From an uncultured Anaerolineae bacterium (GTDB lineage: Bacteria; Chloroflexota; Anaerolineae; Promineifilales; Promineifilaceae), in the NCBI GenBank assembly GCA_905479495.1, contig CAJQMR010000002.1:248001-312000 (forward strand): 64,000 bases of DNA, written 5' to 3'. The position numbers were made by a program, and so were the translations under genes. Below are positions 25,954 to 35,119 of the stretch, one piece after another. Every line of letters begins with the position of its first letter. Position 1 is the stretch's first letter. The notes beneath the pieces are model-generated. The model was not told the DNA's origin and did not search any database. It worked only from the letters and a program-made list of their open reading frames with translations.

Positions 25954-27405
25954 ATGGCTACATTCGAGGTTGATCTGGCGACTGTACAGCGCCAGGCAAT
26001 ATATTCATCAGATCAGTTTGTGGGCCGCCAAACTGAATTGTCTCTCGTAAAAAATAAAGTCGAAAAATTACGGCAAGGAGAGGTTGAATTACAGCCCGTC
26101 GTCAATTTTTGGGCGGTGCAGGGGAGTGGAAAGTCGTGGCTGCTGCATCATATTGCTCATCTCTATCCGCCAAAGTCTGATTCTTCTTCCCTAAAACCAA
26201 CGCTGCCCCTACTTTACGAATTTAAATCTAATAAGGCAGACAATTTATTGTCTGATATAACGCGTACATTGGCCCACGCAGCGCTTGAACAAGTGCCAAA
26301 GAATTCTGCCTTCACAGAGCTGAAAGCAGCTAATCATAGTGGTGATCCATCCCAACTGGCAAAAGCCCTGTCTAAATTGATAAAAGAAGACAAATTTATT
26401 TTGATACTTCTGCTGGATCGTGCCGAGAAAATTCCCCCCGATAAGTGGCAGGAAGTGGAGCGCCATATTTTGGAGCCTGTTTTGGTTACCAATGGCGCGT
26501 TGCTTATTGTTTCCGGGCGGCGGCAGCTACCACCCTGGCGAACGTTTGAACTACGGCGTCGCGTGACGGATACGGATAGTACCCAACTATTTCCTTTTGA
26601 TGCGTCGCTTGTTCAGGCTCAATTAATCAAGTTAGTCGGTAAGGCTGCGGTTAAGACGGCCGATTTGCGCTTGTATACGGCCAATAGCCCCTTGTTGGTG
26701 CGGGCTTTGGTTGAGACGTTTCAGAAAAACCGTTCGGTAGAGGAAACGCTTTTTACCAAAGCATGGATGCAAAAGCATGAGGAGGATTTGTTACGGCCGT
26801 TTCGCCGTCAAGCATTAGAGCAACTGCTTCAAGATGTTGAACCTGACGTTGTTGACATACTCCGTGCTGTCTCCCCGCTGCGCTTTTACCGCCTCAATAC
26901 TGTCCGCCATATGCTTGCCAACCAAAAAGAAGTAGAAAATCCAGACAGGTATTATTTCCGACTGTTACAAACCCTTGAACCAGAAACTGACCTAGCCTGG
27001 TGGGATAATAAGCAGCGCGCTTACGTTACCAGCCAAATTATTCGCGATCTTCTCAATGAACAAAAAAAAGAAGACGATTTGGCAACGTTTCTTGAGGCAC
27101 ATCAGCGGGCAATGGACATGTATCATGCGTTTGCTGCTGAATTTCCCGCAGGCAGTGAAGAACACCTGATTGAAATACTCTACCATATCGGCAGCATTTA
27201 TCAGGTCAATGAAAAAGTAAAATCTCTAAAACAAACAGCACAAGATGTGCTTGATTTCGCACGGGTGAACCTCACCGAAAATGGTTTGTGGACTTTTTAT
27301 AAGCAGCTTGAAAAAGACAACGATCTGTATTATGTCTTATCCACACCAGTATGGAATAAGCTTAAGAAGGGCCTGCAAACATGGCAAGAAGGCACACATT
27401 CTTGA
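25954..27405 (+). CDS. STAND-type NTPase
   Basis: 483 residues. QFVGRQTEL near residue 21 is the GRxxEL-type entry motif of STAND NTPases. Walker A is AVQGSGKSWL (Lys 60), Walker B FILILLLDRAEKIP, and the following strand ends in LIVSGRR. The second half is helical without a clear effector. STAND proteins are switches that assemble on sensing a signal. ATG 25954 has AAGGG eight bases upstream and is preferred to GTG 25945. It lies 55 bases before the STAND-TPR gene. The effector could be supplied by the neighbours. Confidence 0.7.
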   Translation: MATFEVDLATVQRQAIYSSDQFVGRQTELSLVKNKVEKLRQGEVELQPVVNFWAVQGSGKSWLLHHIAHLYPPKSDSSSLKPTLPLLYEFKSNKADNLLSDITRTLAHAALEQVPKNSAFTELKAANHSGDPSQLAKALSKLIKEDKFILILLLDRAEKIPPDKWQEVERHILEPVLVTNGALLIVSGRRQLPPWRTFELRRRVTDTDSTQLFPFDASLVQAQLIKLVGKAAVKTADLRLYTANSPLLVRALVETFQKNRSVEETLFTKAWMQKHEEDLLRPFRRQALEQLLQDVEPDVVDILRAVSPLRFYRLNTVRHMLANQKEVENPDRYYFRLLQTLEPETDLAWWDNKQRAYVTSQIIRDLLNEQKKEDDLATFLEAHQRAMDMYHAFAAEFPAGSEEHLIEILYHIGSIYQVNEKVKSLKQTAQDVLDFARVNLTENGLWTFYKQLEKDNDLYYVLSTPVWNKLKKGLQTWQEGTHS

Positions 27406-27460
27406 CGCTTTGTTAATGAGAGCATTAGCAAGCAGGGTAAGTTGGGAAGGGTAAGGAAAA

Positions 27461-30445
27461 ATGAGTACAGTAAGTTCTCAGTTGGCATTAGCAAACCAGA
27501 CGCAGTACATTATTGGTCGCCAAGAATACTTGGATGCCATATACGCCGCAATCACCGACAAGAAGCAACAGTCGCACGCCCTCTACTTTGTTGCCCCGGG
27601 GGGCCTGGGTAAAACACGTCTCCTACAAGAAATCGTGGCTAAACAAGGCCAATGGAACGATTTTGCTTTCCGCTGCACCCCCCTTATTGATTTGTACCAT
27701 GCTGATTTTCATAGTCCAGATGATTTACGCCAGGCCATCATCAGCGGACTCGATCCCCAACAGCAGCAGTTCCCACGCTTTTTTGCGGTGGTGCAAGCGT
27801 ATAAACACCAACTTCAGGCAGGCGCTTCTGACCGTGAACTGGAGCAGCAGCGGCGCAAGCTCGACACTTTATTTCTTCAGGAATACAAAAGCTTCGCTCA
27901 ACAGCATCGATTGGTCATTTGCCTGGATACGCTAGAGCTTGTTCAACATGAAGATGACTTCGTCATGCGTGTTTGCCAGGTGGAGAATATTGATACGGTA
28001 ATCAAAACCTGGATGGTTCACCGCTTGAGCAAGCTGCCTAATACAGTGATCTTGCTTGCTGGTCGCCCGCACTCTAATTTGCAACAAGAATTAGAGAAGC
28101 ATTTCCGCGACTCAGACCACGAGTTCACCCTCTACAATCTGGGTGTTTTTAGCCTTAAAGAGACGCAAGAATTTATCGATGCCCTGGCAACAGCACCGAA
28201 TCAAGATGAGTTGCGCCACATTCTTGACCAGAATCCAGGTTTATATGAGCGTATCTTCGACTTGACCCAAGGGAAGCCGATTTATCTCGCCTTGATCGTT
28301 GACTTTTTACTGCTGGGCAGCGACATCGGTGCTCTGTTTCCAGCTGATACCACACAAGCAGTCAATGTAAGTGAAGCGGAACTGGGCAAGCGGCTGGTTC
28401 GCTTTATGCTGCAGGACTTGCCTTATCCGGTCAGGCGTATCCTGTTTTGGCTGCTTTTTGCCCGTAAGGGGTTAGATCAGGCTTTGTTGCACTATCTTGA
28501 ACCGGATTGGTCCAAAGAACAGGTGCAACAATATGTGCTGGAAGCTGAAAAATTGGCTGTGGTCAAAGTACGTCAGAACAGTGCAGGCAACACACAACTG
28601 TTTTTGCACGATGAACTCTATGATATTTTTGATCAATATTTTAAGGGAGATGTTTTATACGGCCGTGACTATCTTCCTGTCGCTGAATATTATCGCCAAC
28701 AACTTCAAACTAAAAGATTATCCCCTGAAGAACGTAAAGAACTTCAGGTTGCATCATTGTATTACGAGCTTCAGATAAATCTCGACGAAGGTTATCATAA
28801 ATATTATACGCGCTGGAGCTATGAAGCGATTAAAGATCATGAACTTAACCATGACATGCGTCTGCGCGACGAGATTTTGCGTTTTTTGAATCGCTATACA
28901 TCTCACTCCTCAACGTTTTATGATGAGCGGATTGCACATCTGGCTTCCCGCGAACAGATTGATCGAGATTGCGCCGTGCGGTGGATATGGCGACATTTTG
29001 CCCACGGCGAGAGCACCAAAGCCCGTGAAGTAGCCAACAAACTCTGGCACAGCGACGAGCTCCGCTTTAACTGGGAGCAAATTGATGATCCCCTGTATAA
29101 AGCTGACCTACTAACGGCCTTAGCCACTGCCGGTGTTCAAGAAGGGCTTTCTGCTGATTCATTGTTGCGCCAGGCGATAGATTTTGCCCAAAACGCAACA
29201 GGATGGAGTGAGTGGGAACGGACACGAATTCTAGGTTTAGCTTATGATCAGTTAGGTTATCTTCATCGCACGACCGGTCATTATAGTGAAGCCCGGCAGC
29301 AGTATCTAAATGCGCTCCCGTATTTCAGAAAAGCCGATCTGACAAATGAGTATGCCATGACGCTTAATAACCTGGCTTACGTTTTGGCTTTGTTAGGACG
29401 GCCGCAGGATGCTCAAGAATATGTTGATCGGGCCCTTGAGACACGCCGCCAGGTTGGCCACCGCTACCGAATTGCCCTAAGCCTTAACACACGCGGCCGT
29501 ATTTTTACACTTCAAGATCACCCCGACTGGGGCATCAAAATGTCCGAAGAAGCTCTGGAAATTTGCACAGAATTGGGCGCAGATCGGGGCATGGGGCTAG
29601 CTTACAATGCCCTGGGCTTTTCCTGGCGTAAGAATGGAAATCAGTGGAAATTAGGTGTTATGTCGCTTGAGGAAGCAGAAAACGCATTTCAAGAATCTGA
29701 AACTTATTTACAGAAGGCAGTTGATCTATTCACGACATTTCATGAGCCAATTCGTTTATGGGAAGCTTATAATGAATTGGGTAGCCTTTACAATGATTGG
29801 GCCTGGTTACACCATCAGCACGACAATTCTGAGAAGTCTCTTGCCTGTTATGAATCAGCTATTCGGTTCCAGGAGAAGGCCGGCGCTCTGGCAGAGCAAC
29901 ACACTCTCTCATTTCAACTGACTGACGCCTGGGATGATTTAGCAGAGACGTGCGGTGATATGAGTCGGCTACTAAAAGTAGTTGGTCGTAACGAAGAAGC
30001 GAATAAGGCTCGTAATAGGGCAGAGGATTTGCTAAATAAGATTATTAATGAGCGCGTGCCTTCAGAATTCCAACTTATGTCGGGGAAAGGTTTTCAGGAA
30101 ACGGCAGAAGCTGGAGAAGCCTATTGGCTCTCAATGGGAAAAGCCAACTTGTGGTTAGGTGTCTGGCGTTTTCGTGACGTTATCGAAGGTTCAGTTCCAG
30201 AAGATGCGCAAGAAGAGGTACTTACCCAAACCGCCCGCCATCTCATTTTAGCAGTTGCGTATTTTCATCGGTATAATCCTACATCTTACGATCTCAGACG
30301 GACACTTGGTTATTTGAGTAGATTTTTCCAACAGATAAATCGCTCAGACAAGTGGGCTTTGCAGCAAGTCAAAGGAATCGAGAAAGAATTCGCTATTGAT
30401 CTCGGTGTTGTTCACGACCTGATTCAGCAAACGCTCGCGTTATAG
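27461..30445 (+). CDS. STAND-type NTPase with TPR repeats
   Basis: 994 residues. Entry motif IGRQEYLDAIY, Walker A VAPGGLGKTRL (Lys 51), Walker B LVICLDTLEL and a following ILLAGRP form the NTPase (about 15-330). A winged-helix-like region (LFLHDELYDIF near 385) follows. Residues about 540-860 are tetratricopeptide repeats, for example GYLHRTTGHYSEARQQYLNA and ALVL-type pairs such as TLNNLAYVLALLGRPQDAQE. TPRs probably sense or bind a partner. TAAGGAA stands before the ATG. It is the largest gene of the accessory block and precedes the radical SAM gene by 71 bases. Confidence 0.8.
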   Translation: MSTVSSQLALANQTQYIIGRQEYLDAIYAAITDKKQQSHALYFVAPGGLGKTRLLQEIVAKQGQWNDFAFRCTPLIDLYHADFHSPDDLRQAIISGLDPQQQQFPRFFAVVQAYKHQLQAGASDRELEQQRRKLDTLFLQEYKSFAQQHRLVICLDTLELVQHEDDFVMRVCQVENIDTVIKTWMVHRLSKLPNTVILLAGRPHSNLQQELEKHFRDSDHEFTLYNLGVFSLKETQEFIDALATAPNQDELRHILDQNPGLYERIFDLTQGKPIYLALIVDFLLLGSDIGALFPADTTQAVNVSEAELGKRLVRFMLQDLPYPVRRILFWLLFARKGLDQALLHYLEPDWSKEQVQQYVLEAEKLAVVKVRQNSAGNTQLFLHDELYDIFDQYFKGDVLYGRDYLPVAEYYRQQLQTKRLSPEERKELQVASLYYELQINLDEGYHKYYTRWSYEAIKDHELNHDMRLRDEILRFLNRYTSHSSTFYDERIAHLASREQIDRDCAVRWIWRHFAHGESTKAREVANKLWHSDELRFNWEQIDDPLYKADLLTALATAGVQEGLSADSLLRQAIDFAQNATGWSEWERTRILGLAYDQLGYLHRTTGHYSEARQQYLNALPYFRKADLTNEYAMTLNNLAYVLALLGRPQDAQEYVDRALETRRQVGHRYRIALSLNTRGRIFTLQDHPDWGIKMSEEALEICTELGADRGMGLAYNALGFSWRKNGNQWKLGVMSLEEAENAFQESETYLQKAVDLFTTFHEPIRLWEAYNELGSLYNDWAWLHHQHDNSEKSLACYESAIRFQEKAGALAEQHTLSFQLTDAWDDLAETCGDMSRLLKVVGRNEEANKARNRAEDLLNKIINERVPSEFQLMSGKGFQETAEAGEAYWLSMGKANLWLGVWRFRDVIEGSVPEDAQEEVLTQTARHLILAVAYFHRYNPTSYDLRRTLGYLSRFFQQINRSDKWALQQVKGIEKEFAIDLGVVHDLIQQTLAL

Positions 30446-30516
30446 AGCTGTATCATACGTTTGTAGACGTGTGGTTTCAGATCTCTTAATTACCACTTTC
30501 TTCTAAGGCAGAATAT

Positions 30517-31992
30517 ATGTTCACACCCCCTACTCACGCTCCCTTAGCCCTGCAAAAGCCTCGAGTTTTACTAGCTGTCAATAACATTGAAGAAGATTGC
30601 AAAAGCAGCGATGAGGATCTCCAATTTATTGTCCAAACAAAAGGGCGTTTAGAAAATGAGATCATTACAAACCCAGATATAATTATCGTGCAAATTTCAA
30701 CTACAAAATTTGCAGGCTTTAATCCTCTTTCGCAGTCAGGTGTCTGCTTGCTCGATACATTCCAGATCGCTTTGTTAGAGGAGTTTCGGCAATCTCGTAT
30801 CGTAGATACGGCTATAGTCGATGGTGAAGCACCATCTCAAATTCAACTCAAAGAAATAAAACGTTTGCTTGAATTGGGTCTGATGCAAGTTGTTGGTGAG
30901 CAAACATTCCTCAGGAAAGGCCAATCACAAGAATTGACGGCCTGGCTGCACGTGACTAACGATTGTAATCTGGGCTGTGATTACTGTTACATCTACAAAA
31001 CGCCGGACCCGATGGAATTGGAGCAAGGCCAGCAGGCGGTTGAAGCTGTTTTTCGATCTGCTCAGACACACAATTTTCCTAAAGTAAAACTTAAATATGC
31101 TGGCGGTGAAGCGACGCTGAATTATAGTTTGGTGTTGGCACTCCACGCTTATGCACAGCAGTTGGCGAAACGGTATCAATTAGAGTTAGACGGGGTTGTG
31201 TTAAGCAATGGGATAGCTATTTCCAATCGGATGATCCGAGATATGCAAACCTATGGGTTGCGCCTGATGATTTCATTGGATGGCGTAGGAGAGTACCATG
31301 ACCGACAACGGCAGTTCAGAAACGGTCGTGGTTCCTTCGCCTATGTCGAGCGCACATTGGATCGACTGGCCAGGCACAACTTCACGCCATCCATCAACGT
31401 CACGATTTCTAACCGCAATCTTGATGGTTTGCCGGATGTGATTGCTTATATTTTAGATCGAAAGCTGCCCTTTTCGCTCAATTTTTACCGCGAGAATGAG
31501 TGCTCGGCGGCAATGACCGATCTGGTTTACCAAGAAGAAAAAATCATTGCGGCGATGAAAGCAGCCTTTGCCGTCATTGAGCAAAATCTGCCCCCTTACA
31601 GTTTACTGGGCACATTGGTTGATCGCGCTCGATTAGATGCCCCGCACCGGTACACCTGCGGCGTAGGCCGTTCGTACCTTGTGATTGATCACAAGGGTGG
31701 CGTGGCTAAATGTCACATGGAAATTGGGCAACCAGTAACAGACATACGTGCTGCTGATCCTTTGGAGCTCGTCATGTCTGACCAAAATGGTATCCAAAAT
31801 TTACCTGTGGAAGAAAAGGAGGGCTGCCGAGATTGTGCTTGGCGCTACTGGTGTACAGGTGGCTGTCCCGCACTAACCTATCGTATGACCGGTCGTTTCG
31901 ATGTGAAGTCACCTAACTGCAATATTTATAAAGCATTATTTCCCGAACTGCTGCGTCTGGAAGGGTTGCGCTTGCTCAAATATGGTGGTTAA
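30517..31992 (+). CDS. Radical SAM/SPASM peptide maturase
   Basis: 491 residues. The radical SAM cluster motif is CNLGCDYC (Cys 150, 154, 157), followed by YAGGEATLN. The C-terminus has a complete SPASM pattern: Cys 381, Gly 394, Cys 399, then Cys 437, 440, 446, 450 and 468, spaced CX2CX5CX3CX17C. It should therefore hold one SAM-binding and two auxiliary 4Fe-4S clusters, like anSME-type peptide-modifying enzymes. Residues about 75-130 (GVCLLDTFQIALLEEF, then KEIKRLLELGLM) resemble the PqqD-like RRE fold that binds leader peptides. The substrate is unknown; the 29-residue frame at 25767 is one candidate. It ends the plus-strand run and converges on rarA. Confidence 0.85.
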   Translation: MFTPPTHAPLALQKPRVLLAVNNIEEDCKSSDEDLQFIVQTKGRLENEIITNPDIIIVQISTTKFAGFNPLSQSGVCLLDTFQIALLEEFRQSRIVDTAIVDGEAPSQIQLKEIKRLLELGLMQVVGEQTFLRKGQSQELTAWLHVTNDCNLGCDYCYIYKTPDPMELEQGQQAVEAVFRSAQTHNFPKVKLKYAGGEATLNYSLVLALHAYAQQLAKRYQLELDGVVLSNGIAISNRMIRDMQTYGLRLMISLDGVGEYHDRQRQFRNGRGSFAYVERTLDRLARHNFTPSINVTISNRNLDGLPDVIAYILDRKLPFSLNFYRENECSAAMTDLVYQEEKIIAAMKAAFAVIEQNLPPYSLLGTLVDRARLDAPHRYTCGVGRSYLVIDHKGGVAKCHMEIGQPVTDIRAADPLELVMSDQNGIQNLPVEEKEGCRDCAWRYWCTGGCPALTYRMTGRFDVKSPNCNIYKALFPELLRLEGLRLLKYGG

Positions 31993-32013
31993 CTATCAAA
32001 TTGAAATAGCTCA

Positions 32014-34245
32014 TTATCCAGCGATGATGTAGAACACGGCCGTTTCCCACCCCACAATTTGCTCTTCCAACTGCCGTTTGTACAGGGTGCGCACTTTGTC
32101 CACCTCTTTTTCACTCAAACCAGCTTCGCGCAGGCGACGGCCGTATGTGCCCTCACCATCTCCGCCAAACCAACGTTCCAAATGTCCTTTAGTCAATCGC
32201 CGCTGCCCTTTTTCGCGGTCGAGCTGCTGGCTGGCGATGGTGAAACCGGCCGCTTCTAGCCCCGCCAGCACGGCCGTTTCGTCCCAGTTCACCAGCGGAT
32301 CGCTTTCATCAGCGTAGATTGCTTCTTCAGCTTTTGTCACTTTCTTGGCCAGCGCCTTCGTCTCGCCCGACCAATCGACCAGCTGGTACAGCCGTTGGCC
32401 GTGTTTGGGGATGGTTTGCACTAGGCAGAAACGGCCGTCCTCAGCTAATTTCTCCTTAAGCGGGGCAAATAAATCGGTAATTGAGTAATTTTGTAATTTT
32501 GTAATTGGGTTGCGGGTGAGGATGCGGTCAAATTGTAGGTCGTCTTCGCCGCGCAGGGCGAGCAGGCTGTCTAGTTCTGTCAGATCGCCGATGAGGATGA
32601 ACGGCCGTTCCAGTTCGGGCAATCGTTCGGCTTGTTGGCGTAAGGCTTCGCCGTCGGTGGTGGCGGCTGCCAGGGCGTAGACGCCGCCTTCGGGAGCGCG
32701 GCGCACTGCTTCCCAGGTGAGCAAGCCGCTGCCGGCATTCACGTCCAGCACCAGGTGGTGCCGCTGCACCGCCGCCAATTCAAACAGCCGCTCTCTCTGC
32801 TGTCCCAGGGTTTGCCCCGCCTGCGAAATTGTCCGCTGGAGCCACGCCTCTTTGCCCTTGTTTTTGGGGCTGGTCGTATAAATTTCCCCAATCTCCAATC
32901 TCGAATCTCCAGTCTCCAGCATCGCGGCTAATTGTGCTTCCCGTTTGCGCGCCACCTCGTCCCGAATTTGCCGCTCGTATCCCTGGTCGCTCGGCTCGTA
33001 GAACATTTTGCCTTGCAGGGCGTCGGGCAGATATTGCTGCGCCACCCAGTGGTCACGGTACGCGTGTGGATAGAGGTAGCCCTGACCATGACCAAAGCCT
33101 TCTTTGTCCCGATTGCCATCTTTAAGGTGATTGGGCACGTCGGCTTCCTGCTCTTTTTCCACGCTGCTGAGGGCGTCGAAGAAGGCAAAGGCGGAGTTGG
33201 ACTTGGGCGCGGTGGCCAGGTAGAGGCAGGCCTGGGCCAGCGGGAAGCGGCCTTCGGGCATGCCGATGCGCTCAAATGCTTGCCAGCAGCTAGTTACGAT
33301 GTTCATCGCTTGCGGATCAGCCAGGCCCACGTCTTCCCCGGCAAAAATGGTCATGCGGCGGAAAATGAAGCGAGGGTCCTCACCGGCGTACACCATCTTG
33401 GCCATCCAATAGAGCGCTGCGTCGGGGTCGGAGCCGCGCAAGCTTTTGATGAAGGCGGAGATGGTGTCGTAATGGACGTCCCCTTCTTTGTCGTACAAAA
33501 CGGCGCGGCGCTGGATCGATTCTTCGGCGACTTCGAGGGTGATGTGGAGTCGGCCGTCTTCCTCCTTTTCCGTCGTCTCCACCGCCAATTCTAACGCATT
33601 CAGCACGCCACGGGCATCGCCGTTGGCCACATCTACCAGATGGTCCAGCGCTTCTGGCTCGATGGCTACGTTCAGGCTACCGTAGCCGCGCTCCTTGTTG
33701 GCCAGCGCCTGCCGGGCAATCTGCCGCAAATCATCTTCGGTCAGGGGGCGCAGTTGAAAAATGCGGCTTCGGCTGACCAGCGCTTTGTTTACCTCAAAAT
33801 ACGGATTTTCCGTCGTGGCCCCGATGAGAATGATGGTGCCGTTTTCTACGTGGGGCAGCAGGGCGTCCTGCTGGGCTTTGTTCCAGCGATGCACCTCATC
33901 CACAAACAACGTGGTGCGCTGGCCATACAAATTACGCCGCTCCTGCGCCGTGGCAATTGCTTCACGAATCTCCTTCACGCCAGACAGCACGGCGTTGATC
34001 GTAATGAAATGGCTTTCGGTGCTGTTGGCGATAACCATGGCCAAGGTGGTTTTGCCGGTGCCGGGTGGCCCGTAAAAAATGAGCGAGGAAAGCTGGTCGG
34101 CCTGGATGGCCCGGCGCAGCAGCCGTCCTGGCCCTATGATGTGTGTTTGACCCACATATTCATCCAGCGTTTGCGGGCGCATTCGGTTGGCCAGGGGAGA
34201 TTCTTTTTCGATTTGGGCTTTACGGCCGTGTTCAAACAGATCCAT
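32014..34245 (-). CDS. rarA: RarA/MgsA ATPase fused to a methyltransferase-like domain
   Basis: 743 residues. Residues 1-425 are RarA, a clamp-loader-like AAA+ ATPase acting at stalled replication forks: FYGPPGTGKTTLA, Walker B TLFVDEVHRWNK, sensor GATTENP and the C-terminal GSDPDAALYWMAKM and FRRMTIFAGEDVG. Usual RarA ends near residue 440. Here a second domain follows, with VLDVNAGSGLLTWEAV, which looks like a class I SAM methyltransferase motif I. The joint reads LETGDSRLEIGEI, encoded by the GGAGATT-word intergenic repeat, and a second repeat-derived stretch (NPITKLQNYSIT) lies inside the methyltransferase part. ATG 34245 (MDLFEHG) is the family-like start. Confidence 0.85.
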   Translation of the reverse strand: MDLFEHGRKAQIEKESPLANRMRPQTLDEYVGQTHIIGPGRLLRRAIQADQLSSLIFYGPPGTGKTTLAMVIANSTESHFITINAVLSGVKEIREAIATAQERRNLYGQRTTLFVDEVHRWNKAQQDALLPHVENGTIILIGATTENPYFEVNKALVSRSRIFQLRPLTEDDLRQIARQALANKERGYGSLNVAIEPEALDHLVDVANGDARGVLNALELAVETTEKEEDGRLHITLEVAEESIQRRAVLYDKEGDVHYDTISAFIKSLRGSDPDAALYWMAKMVYAGEDPRFIFRRMTIFAGEDVGLADPQAMNIVTSCWQAFERIGMPEGRFPLAQACLYLATAPKSNSAFAFFDALSSVEKEQEADVPNHLKDGNRDKEGFGHGQGYLYPHAYRDHWVAQQYLPDALQGKMFYEPSDQGYERQIRDEVARKREAQLAAMLETGDSRLEIGEIYTTSPKNKGKEAWLQRTISQAGQTLGQQRERLFELAAVQRHHLVLDVNAGSGLLTWEAVRRAPEGGVYALAAATTDGEALRQQAERLPELERPFILIGDLTELDSLLALRGEDDLQFDRILTRNPITKLQNYSITDLFAPLKEKLAEDGRFCLVQTIPKHGQRLYQLVDWSGETKALAKKVTKAEEAIYADESDPLVNWDETAVLAGLEAAGFTIASQQLDREKGQRRLTKGHLERWFGGDGEGTYGRRLREAGLSEKEVDKVRTLYKRQLEEQIVGWETAVFYIIAG

Positions 34246-34301
34246 ACCCGCATTGTAGCCAGAACTCAGCTTGCAGGGCAACTTCTCCTAGCTATTTTTA
34301 A

Positions 34302-34385
34302 CGCAAAGGCGCAAAGAGAAGAAAGTTGCCAAGATTTTCCTTTCTTTGCATCTTTTATTCCTTTGCTTCTTTGCGTCAAAATTTT
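34302..34385. repeat. GCAAAG-word inverted repeat between rarA and the TetR gene
   Basis: ACGCAAAGGCGCAAAG on the left and CTTTGCTTCTTTGCGT on the right form imperfect arms. It belongs to the same word family as the 14746-14788 hairpin and lies in a divergent gap. Confidence 0.5.
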
Positions 34386-34408
34386 CGGCCTTGAAAAACG
34401 ATAACTGA

Positions 34409-34455
34409 TTGACAAACGGCCGTAATCCTGCTATCCTGTTTCGGACCGAACGGTC
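34409..34455 (+). promoter_or_regulatory. Promoter and operator of the TetR gene
   Basis: TTGACA (34409-34414), a 17-base spacer and TATCCT (34432-34437) form a strong sigma-70 promoter. The palindrome GACCGAACGGTC (34444-34455) covers the expected start of transcription, so binding there would block it. The spacer holds one ACGGCCGT. A near-identical operator lies at 35090-35103. Confidence 0.75.
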
Positions 34456-34469
34456 TTAAAGAGGTAACC

Positions 34470-35069
34470 ATGCGCAAAGGCGAACAAACCAAAGAATACA
34501 TCCTACAAAAAGCGGCCCAGCTGTTTAACGAGCGGGGGTATTACGGCGCGTCGATGTCGGACATCATGGCCGTGACGGGCATGGAGAAGGGGGGCATCTA
34601 CAATCATTTTAAGAGTAAGGATGATCTGGCGGTGCAGGCGTATGAGTATGCCGTCGATTTGATGCGCCAGAAGTTTGCCGCCGCAATCAAAGGTAAATAC
34701 CATGCCGTTGACCGGTTGCAAGCAGTCGTGGTCGTTTTTCGAGAAATTACCGATGGGTCTCCTTTGACAGGCGGCTGCCCGGTGGTGAATACGGCCGTTC
34801 ACACCAGCCACACCCACCCCCGGCTGCACGCTTCTGCCCAGGAAACGATGATTGAATGGCAAGATTTCATCCGACGCTTGGCGCAGTTGGGCATTGATCG
34901 CCAGCAGCTTAAACCAGACACAGATGTAGAGATGCTGACCACGTTGCTTATTTCCACGTTGGAAGGGGCTATTATGCTCACGCAGCTGCACCAGGATGAC
35001 AGCTACATGGATCGGGCCATTGCCCATCTAACCGACTATCTGCAAAGCTTAGCTTTACCGGAAAGCTAA
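34470..35069 (+). CDS. TetR/AcrR-family transcriptional regulator
   Basis: 199 residues. The N-terminal HTH reads ASMSDIMAVTGMEKGGIYNHF with the typical YNHF ending. The ligand domain follows, with HTSHTHPRLH near the middle. Text such as TGGCPVVNTAV resembles the TetR_C_16-type group. It probably represses itself and the following thioesterase gene through the GACCGANYGGTC sites found before both. GAGG stands before the ATG. A terminator overlaps its stop. The ligand is probably an acyl-CoA, fatty acid or aromatic compound, judged only from the neighbour. Confidence 0.88.
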   Translation: MRKGEQTKEYILQKAAQLFNERGYYGASMSDIMAVTGMEKGGIYNHFKSKDDLAVQAYEYAVDLMRQKFAAAIKGKYHAVDRLQAVVVVFREITDGSPLTGGCPVVNTAVHTSHTHPRLHASAQETMIEWQDFIRRLAQLGIDRQQLKPDTDVEMLTTLLISTLEGAIMLTQLHQDDSYMDRAIAHLTDYLQSLALPES

Positions 35070-35078
35070 ATTTTTTTT
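35049..35078 (+). terminator. Rho-independent terminator of the TetR gene
   Basis: TTAGCTTT (35049-35056) pairs with AAAGCTAA (35062-35069) around ACCGG, followed by A and eight T. The stem includes the stop codon of the gene, so the thioesterase gene needs its own promoter. Confidence 0.75.
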
Positions 35079-35089
35079 GCCACAAAAAC

Positions 35090-35103
35090 AGACCGATTGG
35101 TCT
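35090..35103 (+). promoter_or_regulatory. Second TetR operator
   Basis: AGACCGATTGGTCT is a 14-bp palindrome matching the operator at 34444-34455; both are followed by TTAAA and a purine-rich ribosome site. It lies 17 bases before the thioesterase ATG. Confidence 0.7.
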
Positions 35104-35119
35104 TAAAAAGGAGCGAGTT

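Noticed and set aside
23142-31992. Assignment of the NTPase block to a known Avs-type defence system
   Set aside because: The STAND proteins show no nuclease or other known effector domain, and no known Avs architecture includes a SPASM maturase.
33640-34404. 254-residue open frame opposite rarA
   Set aside because: Antisense to a well-supported gene; low-complexity basic protein without family features.
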